Assembly: GCA_028284955.1 (NCBI GenBank)
Contig: JANQQS010000051.1
Location: 1-34,275, forward strand
Source: Myxococcota bacterium
GTDB taxonomy: Bacteria; Myxococcota_A; Polyangia; Polyangiales; Houyiibacteriaceae
Reading direction: 5' to 3'
DNA length: 34,275 bases
Below, in pieces: positions 24,236 to 31,489 of the stretch. Made by a program: the position numbers and the translations under genes. Each line of letters starts with the position of its first letter. The first letter of the stretch is position 1. The notes below the pieces were generated by a model that had not been told where the DNA came from, made no database searches, and worked only from the letters and a program-made list of their open reading frames with translations.

Positions 24236-25042
24236 CTATCCCGCTTCGCTCTCGGAAGCCGGCTCGCTCTTGCGCGAATCGTCCAAGCTCGCTTTGAGCG
24301 CCTCAAACAGATCGATGATTTGCGCCGATTCCTGCCCCGAATCGACGGTGACCTCTTCGCCCGCCACTTTTTGCTCCACCGCATTCATCACGCGACCGCG
24401 AAACTCATCGCGATATTTGGCTGGATCAAACGCAGGCTCAGTAAGCTGCTCGAGGAGCATCCGCGCCATCTCTTCCTCCCCTGGCTTCAGCTCTGGCTCT
24501 TCGCCAAGATCGATATCCTCAAACGACCGCACCTCGTCGGCGTAATAAAGCTGATGCAAGAGCAAGCCTCCTCGGTACTCTCGAATGATCACCAAATGCT
24601 CTTTGCCGCGGGTGTAGTATCGGCCCACCGCCACCTTGTCGGCTTCGCGCATCACCCGGGCGAGCAGTTTGTAGGCTCGCTGGCCAGCTTTGCCGGGCCC
24701 CACATACGACGACTTCTCGACATGCACAAAATCGATGCTCTCGAGCGGCACAAACTCTAGAATCTCAAGATTGTGGCTCTTCGGAGCCTCGAGCGCCTTC
24801 AGCTCTTCGTCGGTAAACTGGACATACCGATCTTTTTCATACTCATAGCCGCGAACAATCTCGCTTCGCTCGATGACCCTGTCGTCGTGCGGGCAATACA
24901 CCTGATACTTGATGCGCGTGCCACATTCTTTATGCAGCTGATGAAACCGCACGCTCTGAGACGACGTCGCGGTGTACAACTTGAAGGGAATCGACACGAG
25001 ACCAAACGTCAACGTGCCCGAACCGGTCGACCGAGCTGCCAT
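24236..25042 (-). CDS. ku: Ku, non-homologous end-joining protein
   Basis: A 268-residue bacterial Ku homologue, a homodimeric ring that holds broken DNA ends and recruits LigD. The opening TGSGTLTFGLVSIPFKLYTA is diagnostic, as are HQLHKECGTRIKYQVYCP, VIERSEIVRGYEYEKDRYVQ and YSSFEDID-like VRSFEDIDLGEEPELKPGE. The C-terminal tail (KASLDDSRKSEPASESEAG) is short and not very basic, unlike the Lys-rich tails of some relatives. Length is usual. LigD lies 0.8 kb away on the other strand, separated by an acyltransferase gene. With PrsW downstream and the acyltransferase upstream, all on the minus strand, the three may share a transcript. Confidence 0.96.
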   Translation of the reverse strand: MAARSTGSGTLTFGLVSIPFKLYTATSSQSVRFHQLHKECGTRIKYQVYCPHDDRVIERSEIVRGYEYEKDRYVQFTDEELKALEAPKSHNLEILEFVPLESIDFVHVEKSSYVGPGKAGQRAYKLLARVMREADKVAVGRYYTRGKEHLVIIREYRGGLLLHQLYYADEVRSFEDIDLGEEPELKPGEEEMARMLLEQLTEPAFDPAKYRDEFRGRVMNAVEQKVAGEEVTVDSGQESAQIIDLFEALKASLDDSRKSEPASESEAG

Positions 25043-25156
25043 CGCTTAAGGATAGATCGCCCGGCCGGCTCAGCCTGCAAAATTCGCAAATCTGGCGCTT
25101 CGAGGCATTTTTCCGCGGATGATTCGGCCCAGCACGCGATTAGCGCCAACACGCAA

Positions 25157-25849
25157 CTAGCACCAGTGGTTCAACTCACGCTCCAACTCGCGCTGGGCGG
25201 GTACAAAATCGCTCGATGGAACGAGTACGTCGGGCCCCACATAGAGGCGAATTCGTCCAAACGGGAGCGGAATCACTTTTCTATCCCATCCTGGAAGGCG
25301 CATCGCGAAGTCGGCGCGAATGGTGATCGGCACGATGGGGAGCCCGCTCTGGTGCGCGATATGAAACACCCCTTTTCGAATCTTTCGGCTCGGCCCGGAG
25401 GGGCCATCCGGGGTGATGAATGAGCTGTAACGGGTGTTTCGCAGCAGCCGGCTGAGCTCGCTCGCCGCTTCCCGGCCGCCGTGGCCCGTGGAACCGAGAA
25501 TGATTTTCTCGACGCCGAACCACCGGAGCAGCACGTGGGTTTGTTTCATGTACCACAGCGGATGATTGATAATCGCCAAGCCCCGAATCCGCTTCACCGA
25601 GGAAAACAAAGCGAATATTTCACTGTGCCAAACCGCAAAGATGACGGGATATGAAATCGACTCGAGGTCTCGGCCAACAAACTCTACCCGGCTGGTCCGA
25701 CCCACCAAACGGTGCCACCCGTAGTGGGCGGTGCCGAGCGCGGTGCTCGCCGGGTTGTACCACCAGGCGATGGCCCGCGGAATGTTGTCCACGCGGTATC
25801 GCCCCTGCAATCGAGCTACCATAGTTTTGAACGTGTGTTGCGCGCCCAT
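25157..25849 (-). CDS. Lysophospholipid acyltransferase-like protein (DUF374)
   Basis: A 230-residue protein of the DUF374 group, related to LpxL and PlsC acyltransferases. Conserved parts are VIFAVWHSEIFALFSS (the family WH motif), GSTGHGGREAASELSRLLR, SSFITPDGPSGPSRKIRKG and IAHQSGLPIVPITI. The group is thought to acylate lipid A or phospholipids at the inner membrane; the precise substrate is not known. ATG at 25849 is only five bases from the divergent LigD ATG at 25855, which leaves no room for separate promoters; an inner ATG at 25819 (MVARLQGRYR) would give 36 bases and is a fair alternative. Ku follows after 114 bases. Confidence 0.85.
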   Translation of the reverse strand: MGAQHTFKTMVARLQGRYRVDNIPRAIAWWYNPASTALGTAHYGWHRLVGRTSRVEFVGRDLESISYPVIFAVWHSEIFALFSSVKRIRGLAIINHPLWYMKQTHVLLRWFGVEKIILGSTGHGGREAASELSRLLRNTRYSSFITPDGPSGPSRKIRKGVFHIAHQSGLPIVPITIRADFAMRLPGWDRKVIPLPFGRIRLYVGPDVLVPSSDFVPAQRELERELNHWC

Positions 25850-25854
25850 TGAAG

Positions 25855-28620
25855 ATGCCTAAGCCGCCGGTCGACGAGAACTCCAAACTGGACCGCTACC
25901 GCAAGAAGCGCAATCCAGAAGCGACCAACGAGCCCTTCGGGCCAGACCCTGCGGGGGGCGGGCCAACGCGCTGGGGCGAATACGTCGTGCACCTTCACGA
26001 CGCGACCCGGCGTCACTACGACCTGCGCATCGAAATCGGCGGCGTATTGGCGAGCTTTGCCGTGCCCAAAGGGCCAAGCCTCGACCCCAAAACCCGGCGG
26101 CTCGCCGTGCATACGGAAAACCATCCCCTCGAATACCTCGACTTCGAGGCGATCATCCCGCCCGGAAACTACGGCGCGGGAGCAATGATTTGCTGGGATC
26201 GCGGCACCGTGCGCTACCCCAAAGGCCCCGCCGAAGACGGCCTCACCGAAGGCAAGCTCGAGTTCGACCTGGAAGGGCACAAGCTCCGTGGCGGCTGGGT
26301 GCTGATTCGCACCAAGAACAAAAGCGCGTCCGCCAATCAGCTCGAAGGAGGAACCGAGCAGTGGCTGCTCATCAAACGAAAAGACCCCGCCGCGTCCGAT
26401 CGCGACATCACCGAGATGCCGCGCAGCGTGCTGTCCGGGTTGCTGATTCACGAGCTCGCTGAGACGGCGACCATCCGCGCCTCGCTCGCTGAACAGGCCA
26501 AAGAACTCGGCGCCACGGAACAAGACGAGCTCCCTCGTGACGCACGCCCCATGCTTTGCGCATCCGCCGACCCCAGCCCAGAAGCCCTTTCCAAAAAAGA
26601 TTTCCTCTACGAGATGAAGCTCGACGGAGTCCGCGTGCTCGCATACCGAAGCGGACCACAAGTAGCCTTGATCTATCGATCCGGTCGCGCCGCCACGGGG
26701 CTCTTTCCCGAAATCGTCCGCGCGCTGCAATCGCTCGCGCCAACGCGCGTGCTCCTCGATGGCGAAATCGTCGCGTTCGATCAAGGCCGTCCAAGCTTTG
26801 AAAAACTCGCCCGGCGCATCCACGATGCGCGCCCCTTGGATCGCAAGCTCGCCAAACGGTCGGCGCCCGCTGTGCTCATGGCGTTCGATATACTGCATGT
26901 CGAGGGCCGAGACTTGCGCGCCCTTCCTCTTCGCGACCGCAAATCCCTCCTGCGCACAATCTTGCCCGGGCGGGGCATTGTACGCGCGCTCGATGACCTA
27001 GAAAACGGCCAAGCGCTCTACGATTTCTGTCGCGAGAACCGCCTCGAAGGCATCGTCGCCAAAGCCGCCGGACAACCCTACGATTCGACCGGCCGGCGCG
27101 CCGACCATTGGCTGAAAATCAAATGCGAGCGCGAGGATGACTTTGTCGTCGTGGGATACACCGTGGGGACCGGTGACCGAGAGCGCATGGGCGCGGTCGA
27201 CGTCGCGAGCTTCGAAGGAGAACGGCTTCTCGTTCGCGGCAAAGTCGGTAGCGGCCTCTCGAACGAGATCATCGACCAGTTGCTGGATCGCGTTTCGATT
27301 CAAGACGACTGCGCCGCCGAAGGCGAGCTCATGCCAGCCCCGCGAGGACGCACTTTTGTCGCTCCGAACGTGGTCATCCGCGTACGGTACGGCGGCTGGA
27401 CCGAACAAGGCCGGCTGCGCTTCGGGGTCGTACGCGGCCTTCGCTCCGACGTATCGCCCGAAAACGCAACCGCACACCCACCAACCTCCGTCGAGCCTGA
27501 CGCGCCCGCCGCCCCCGATACTCGCGTCAACCCCAACACTCGCGTCAACCCCAACACTCGCGTCAACCCAGATGCTCACGTCGACGACAGCGACGCTCCC
27601 GCCGTTCCCCAAAGTCACGACACAGCCCCCGCATCGACCGATGCTCCCGCTGGGAAACGAAAAAAGCGCCCTTCGACGCCAACACGCCCCGTGACGTCGA
27701 CACGCCCCGTGACATCGACACACCGAGTCAAGCTCACCAACCAGAACAAAGTATTTTGGCCCGTAGAGGGCTACACCAAGGGCGACTTATGCGCCTACTA
27801 CGAGTACATCGCGCCAATCCTCTTACCCCACCTGCGCGATCGGCCCGTTACTTTGGTGCGCTATCCCGACGGCATCGAAGGCAAACACTTTTATCAATGG
27901 AGATTGCCTCAGGGCGCGCCCTCGTGGCTCAAACAGCTGCCCTTGCGCTCCACGTCTCCATCGCATGGCACGCGCGACAAGAAAAACGTCGACACCGTGC
28001 TCGTCGATGACCTCGACAGCTTGCTCTACATCGCGAACCTCGGCTGCATTCCGATCCACATCATCGCCGCGACCCAAGATTCGCTCGACACCTGCGATTT
28101 TCTCACCATCGACTTCGACCTCGGCGCCGCGCCCCTGAGACACGCCATTACCCTGGCTCGGTCTCTGCACGAACTGCTGAGCGACCTAGGGCTCTCCGGG
28201 TTTCCGAAAACATCGGGCCAGCGCGGGCTCCACGTGCTGATACCGCTCGGCCCGGGCATTCCTTTTCCCGCTGCCAAGAAACTCAACGAACTCATCGGGA
28301 GACTGCTTACCCGCCGCGCCCCGGGCCTCGCCACCATGGAGCGACGCAAAGAGCATCGAGGCGAGCGCGTCTACGTTGACACCGGCCAAACTGGCCGCCT
28401 CCGCACCATCGTCGCGCCCTACTCCGCCCGCGCCTACCCCGGCGCCACCGTATCCACCCCGCTAACCTGGGACGAAGTAAGCTACGCGCTAAACCCCGAA
28501 CAGCTCACCATCTTCTCCGTGCCCGCGCGCGTAGAAGAACGCGGCGACCCCTTCGCGACGATGCGGAAGTGCGCGCCCAACATTCAAGACACGATGAGCC
28601 GCATCAACCAGCTGATCTAA
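25855..28620 (+). CDS. ligD: Multifunctional ATP-dependent DNA ligase LigD (PE-LIG-POL)
   Basis: A 921-residue end-joining enzyme. The 3'-phosphoesterase domain (about 15-190) has VVHLHDATRRHYDLRIEIGG and IIPPGNYGAG. The ATP-dependent ligase domain (about 230-535) has the nucleophile motif YEMKLDGVRVLAY with Lys255 and then WLKIKCEREDDFVVVG. A low-complexity linker (about 535-625) carries NPNTRV repeats. The primase-polymerase domain (about 626-921) has the metal motif LTIDFDLG, SGQRGLHVLIPLG and RTIVAPYSARA. This order is as in Pseudomonas LigD, not Mycobacterium. It would trim, fill and seal ends held by Ku. ATG at 25855 is chosen over a TTG six bases earlier. No strong ribosome site. Confidence 0.95.
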   Translation: MPKPPVDENSKLDRYRKKRNPEATNEPFGPDPAGGGPTRWGEYVVHLHDATRRHYDLRIEIGGVLASFAVPKGPSLDPKTRRLAVHTENHPLEYLDFEAIIPPGNYGAGAMICWDRGTVRYPKGPAEDGLTEGKLEFDLEGHKLRGGWVLIRTKNKSASANQLEGGTEQWLLIKRKDPAASDRDITEMPRSVLSGLLIHELAETATIRASLAEQAKELGATEQDELPRDARPMLCASADPSPEALSKKDFLYEMKLDGVRVLAYRSGPQVALIYRSGRAATGLFPEIVRALQSLAPTRVLLDGEIVAFDQGRPSFEKLARRIHDARPLDRKLAKRSAPAVLMAFDILHVEGRDLRALPLRDRKSLLRTILPGRGIVRALDDLENGQALYDFCRENRLEGIVAKAAGQPYDSTGRRADHWLKIKCEREDDFVVVGYTVGTGDRERMGAVDVASFEGERLLVRGKVGSGLSNEIIDQLLDRVSIQDDCAAEGELMPAPRGRTFVAPNVVIRVRYGGWTEQGRLRFGVVRGLRSDVSPENATAHPPTSVEPDAPAAPDTRVNPNTRVNPNTRVNPDAHVDDSDAPAVPQSHDTAPASTDAPAGKRKKRPSTPTRPVTSTRPVTSTHRVKLTNQNKVFWPVEGYTKGDLCAYYEYIAPILLPHLRDRPVTLVRYPDGIEGKHFYQWRLPQGAPSWLKQLPLRSTSPSHGTRDKKNVDTVLVDDLDSLLYIANLGCIPIHIIAATQDSLDTCDFLTIDFDLGAAPLRHAITLARSLHELLSDLGLSGFPKTSGQRGLHVLIPLGPGIPFPAAKKLNELIGRLLTRRAPGLATMERRKEHRGERVYVDTGQTGRLRTIVAPYSARAYPGATVSTPLTWDEVSYALNPEQLTIFSVPARVEERGDPFATMRKCAPNIQDTMSRINQLI
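27520..27717. repeat. 18-bp minisatellites in LigD linker
   Basis: Three 18-bp units at 27520-27573 (encoding NTRVNP) and two 18-bp units at 27682-27717 (encoding TRPVTS) make up much of the linker between the ligase and polymerase domains. Both keep the reading frame. Confidence 0.85.
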
Positions 28621-28825
28621 TGCTGACCACTGCACCACCGCTCTCTGAGATGCACCCTGAGCTGCAATCAACCAATCTGATCGTTGCTCCAGAGAGACAA
28701 GCCGATTCTGACCCAGACGCCGATTCTGACCCAGACGCCGATTCTGACCCAGACGCCGACGCCGAACCTGATCCCGATGCGGCTCCCGATCCTGCACCCG
28801 ATTCGGACTCACCCCCCGCGTCGAT
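28621..28825. repeat. Hexanucleotide island between ligD and terB-like gene
   Basis: The convergent spacer holds three perfect 18-bp units (28704-28757, each made of three hexamers GATTCT, GACCCA and GACGCC) and then a looser six-base repeat to about 28820. In one frame the plus strand would read as Asp/Pro/Ala repeats, but no start or ribosome site supports a gene. Confidence 0.8.
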
Positions 28826-29293
28826 TCACCTCTCGAGAACCGTCAGCTTGTCCCGATGCCGCGCTTGAACCGCTACATAGTCGGATTGCGTGAGCCCGAG
28901 CGAAGGCACCAGGCGGCGCAGGTAGTTTGTTTCCGTGAGCGACAGGCGGCCGTCCGCCGCGGCGACCTCGACGAGCGCTTCGAGCACTTCGATGCGGCCG
29001 TCGGTTGTGCATAGCTCGCGCACGTCGCGGCAAAACGCGTGATCTCCATCGGACGTCATGCGGCCCATGTCGGTTCTCAGCGCGGCGCAGATCGCGTCGA
29101 CCGCGGCGCCATTGAGCACATGCACGCGCCCCAGCTCTTCGCGAATCTTGGCTTCTTCGGCTGGGGAATAATCCTGCTCGCAATGACCCACGTGGGCCAG
29201 GAGCCCGGCGATCGCGCATATCAGCCTATGCGTATCGTCATCCGCGTCCGGCAATACAGCTCGTACCTTGTCCATCAGGGGAGAATGCGACAT
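28826..29293 (-). CDS. TerB-like protein
   Basis: A 155-residue, all-helical protein resembling the TerB family (tellurite resistance B and DjlA N-terminal domain relatives). The typical region is LVEVAAADGRLSLTETNYLR then RLVPSLGLTQSDYVAVQARH; an earlier repeat, ICAIAGLLAHVG then SPAEEAKIREELGRV, has the same pattern. Acidic residues in the AADGRL turn are metal-binding in the family. No signal peptide is seen, so it is cytoplasmic. The role of such proteins outside ter operons is not known, and no ter genes are nearby. It lies 81 bases from the divergent globin. Confidence 0.75.
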   Translation of the reverse strand: MSHSPLMDKVRAVLPDADDDTHRLICAIAGLLAHVGHCEQDYSPAEEAKIREELGRVHVLNGAAVDAICAALRTDMGRMTSDGDHAFCRDVRELCTTDGRIEVLEALVEVAAADGRLSLTETNYLRRLVPSLGLTQSDYVAVQARHRDKLTVLER

Positions 29294-29374
29294 TCATCCA
29301 GCTCGATTTTAGGTTTCGGCAGGCCGCGCGGGCTCACCACAATCGGCTGTAGACATAGCACCGAACATGTCAGC

Positions 29375-29782
29375 ATGAAAAAAATGACGACGCGAGAACC
29401 TCCCACCGCATTTGACACCATCGGCGGAGAACCAGCCCTTCGCGCGATGATCGAAGAGTTCATCGACCGCTGTTTTGCCGACACGATGATCGGCTTTCTG
29501 TTTCAGCGCGCCGACCCTGCGCGCATCAAGCGGTTTGAGTTCGAACACGCGGCTGAGTTTTTGGGCGCTCCTGTTCGGTACCGCGGCCGGTCGCTGGCCG
29601 CGGCCCACGCGCGACATCGCATCATGGGAGGCCAGTTCGACCGGCGCCTCACGATTCTGCGAGAGGTCCTTGAATCTCGCCAGGTGCCCGACGAAATCCG
29701 CGACGCATGGCTCGCGCACCACGAACGCCTTCGTTCAGAGGTTACGCTCGACGAGCGGGGAGAGTGCATTCCTCGGAAGTAG
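29375..29782 (+). CDS. Truncated haemoglobin
   Basis: A 135-residue protein of the truncated globin family (2-on-2 fold). The N-terminal helix pattern FDTIGGEPALRAMIEEFIDR is characteristic, then FADTMIGFLFQ marks the B to CD turn. LAAAHARHRIMGGQFDRRL carries the probable proximal haem ligand His78. The Tyr usual at B10 seems absent, with Cys/Phe in that part, so its ligand chemistry may differ. Truncated globins bind O2 or NO and may detoxify NO or sense oxygen. ATG at 29375 is chosen because the globin fold starts shortly after; no ribosome site is clear. A hexanucleotide island follows the stop. Confidence 0.75.
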   Translation: MKKMTTREPPTAFDTIGGEPALRAMIEEFIDRCFADTMIGFLFQRADPARIKRFEFEHAAEFLGAPVRYRGRSLAAAHARHRIMGGQFDRRLTILREVLESRQVPDEIRDAWLAHHERLRSEVTLDERGECIPRK

Positions 29783-29784
29783 AC

Positions 29785-29972
29785 GTGGATGCGGATGTCG
29801 ATACGGGATCGGCGACAGGATCGGGATCAGCGACAGGATCGGGATCGGGATCGGGATCCGGTTCGGTGTCGGGTTCGGAGTCGGTGTCGGGTTAGGCGTC
29901 GGGACCAGGCTCAGGTTCGGTGTTGGCCTCGGCGTCTGGTTCAGGTTCGAGTTCGGCATCGGATTCGGTCAT
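29785..29972. repeat. Hexanucleotide island downstream of globin
   Basis: A six-base repeat of GGATCG/GGTTCG type fills most of the 258 bases between the globin and the next gene. It contains consecutive GGGATC units around 29840-29865, which might form a G-quadruplex. Both strands are partly open in several frames, but no start signal supports a gene. Confidence 0.8.
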
Positions 29973-30040
29973 CCCCTGACGTTTCTTTCACACGGAGTTA
30001 GTCGGTTTACCCTCGCTGGCGCGCGCGATACCATGGTCAC

Positions 30041-30802
30041 ATGGCGAGCTTTCCCTGCGCGATCCCCGTCTCACCAAAGTCGCCAACCTGGTTTCTCATC
30101 GGAAGCCTGCTCGTGTGCATCCAGGCGTGTGGCCTCGAAGGCAAGCCAGCCCCGCGCGGGGTCACCAAAACCCCTCCCCCATCCTCTGCGACCCCTGCGC
30201 CTGCAGAAACCGCAACGGCACCGAAGGCCCGCTGGCGACGGACCCAAACCGCTGCCCCTGCCCCAGCCTCCGAAACCGCGAACCCCGACGAAGAACAAAA
30301 GCCCAAACGGGATCTCAACGCCGAGTTGCGCGCATCGTTCGGCGACCCCACGCCGTGTGTATCGTCTTGGCAAGCCGCTCCGCAAAGCACCACCGTTTCG
30401 GTGCAAGCCTGGGTCAACGTATCCGGCGCGGTCTCTCGGTCCAGCGTGTCGTGCCCAGGCGCTCCGGCAGTCGTGCAGCAATGCCTCGAACAAAGGCTAC
30501 GTCAAGTTCGCTTTCGCGGCCCGGTCGACGACGCGCCAACCCTTGCCTCGACGCGCTTCGACGTACTGCGCGACGCGCCTCCAGCTCCAAAGCCCGCTGC
30601 CAAACCTGCTCCTACGCCGCCCCCGACCGCCGTCTCGGGAACCCCGATTCAAGCGCTCCCCTCGCAGGCCCCGCGAGGCGAACAGGGCACGCCGATACGC
30701 GAAGCCCCGTCGGTCGCCGCCCAAGGCAAAGAAACCACCCCCATTTCCGAGCCGACGTCGGTGCCCATCCAGGGCCCGAGCGGCGTGCCCATCGGCCGCT
30801 AG
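30041..30802 (+). CDS. Lipoprotein with TonB-C-like domain
   Basis: A 253-residue predicted lipoprotein: after SPKSPTWFLIGSLLVCIQAC the lipobox Cys30 is followed by a Pro/Ala/Thr-rich linker. Residues about 105-165 (TTVSVQAWVNVSGAVSRSSV then SCPGAPAVVQQCLEQRLRQV) resemble the TonB C-terminal-like domain of myxobacterial AgmX-type proteins. The C-terminal 80 residues are again Pro-rich, with a repeat of TPI and PSV motifs. It probably stays in the periplasm, anchored to a membrane. The role is unknown. The start at 30041 is an ATG right after the ATG-rich segment; no clear ribosome site. It is followed by the ERG2-like gene after 118 bases. Confidence 0.6.
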   Translation: MASFPCAIPVSPKSPTWFLIGSLLVCIQACGLEGKPAPRGVTKTPPPSSATPAPAETATAPKARWRRTQTAAPAPASETANPDEEQKPKRDLNAELRASFGDPTPCVSSWQAAPQSTTVSVQAWVNVSGAVSRSSVSCPGAPAVVQQCLEQRLRQVRFRGPVDDAPTLASTRFDVLRDAPPAPKPAAKPAPTPPPTAVSGTPIQALPSQAPRGEQGTPIREAPSVAAQGKETTPISEPTSVPIQGPSGVPIGR

Positions 30803-30920
30803 CGCGCCACCGCGAGCGTCGTTTGGACAGACCGGGTCTTCCCCTCTAGGGTGCGTCCGCAGTCAACGCGCCCCAGCCGAGCAAATCGGCGTCGCCGGGT
30901 CCACACAGCAAGGTCAACCC

Positions 30921-31481
30921 ATGGGCTACCTATTCGAACCAAAGGTTTTGCACGAATGCGCGAACGCCGGCCTGAACCATCAGGGCGAAGCGATGTTCGA
31001 CGCGGTCACTGAGGAACTCGCGCGTCGTTACCCGGGCCATATCGACACTGGTCCCCGAAAATGGATCTTCAACAACGCAGGCGGCGCGATGGGCCAAATC
31101 GCTATTCTGCATGCGTCGCTATCAGAATACGTTCTGATCTTCGGCAACCCCATCGGCACCGAAGGGCATTCCGGCCGCTATCGAACCGAGGTTCACGACT
31201 TCATGCTCAGCGGCGAAATGTGGTGCTTTCAGGAAGGGCAAACCGAACGCGTGGTCTATAAGCCCGGCGACCACGCCTACCTCGGCCCGAGCGAAGCCAA
31301 AGGTTATCGCGTACCGAGCGACGCGTTCATGCTCGAATACGCCCGCGGCGCGGTACCTACGATGCTCGCGTTTGGCCTCGCCGACACCGTCACCAGCACG
31401 CTCGACCTATCCGTGATGGCCCGAACCCTCGGCGCGTACACGGGCAAAGTCATGCGCTCGCTCCTCCAGGGAAAAATCTAA
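30921..31481 (+). CDS. C-8 sterol isomerase / sigma-1 receptor-like protein (ERG2 family)
   Basis: A 186-residue homologue of yeast ERG2 and the animal sigma-1 receptor. The family signature is intact: WIFNNAGGAMGQIAILHASL then SEYVLIFG and GHSGRYRTE. The acidic residues equivalent to Asp126 and Glu172 of human sigma-1 are present: VHDFMLSGE (Asp93) and MLEYARGAVP (Glu139). It ends LADTVTSTLDLSV and TGKVMRSLLQGKI, again as in ERG2. The N-terminal membrane helix of the eukaryotic proteins is missing. ERG2 moves the sterol double bond from C-8 to C-7. AAGG lies seven bases before ATG. No other sterol gene is in the window, so substrate is inference. Confidence 0.9.
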   Translation: MGYLFEPKVLHECANAGLNHQGEAMFDAVTEELARRYPGHIDTGPRKWIFNNAGGAMGQIAILHASLSEYVLIFGNPIGTEGHSGRYRTEVHDFMLSGEMWCFQEGQTERVVYKPGDHAYLGPSEAKGYRVPSDAFMLEYARGAVPTMLAFGLADTVTSTLDLSVMARTLGAYTGKVMRSLLQGKI

Positions 31482-31489
31482 CCCGCCGA

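Noticed and set aside
25816-26898. 360-codon minus-strand open frame over the start of ligD
   Set aside because: It is antisense to the LigD phosphoesterase and ligase domains, and its Phe/Gly/His-rich translation fits no family.
29535-30920. Long N-terminal extension of the ERG2-like gene
   Set aside because: The frame is open for 462 codons upstream, but that part is Arg/Pro-rich and overlaps the globin, a repeat island and the TonB-C-like lipoprotein. The ATG at 30921 has a ribosome site.
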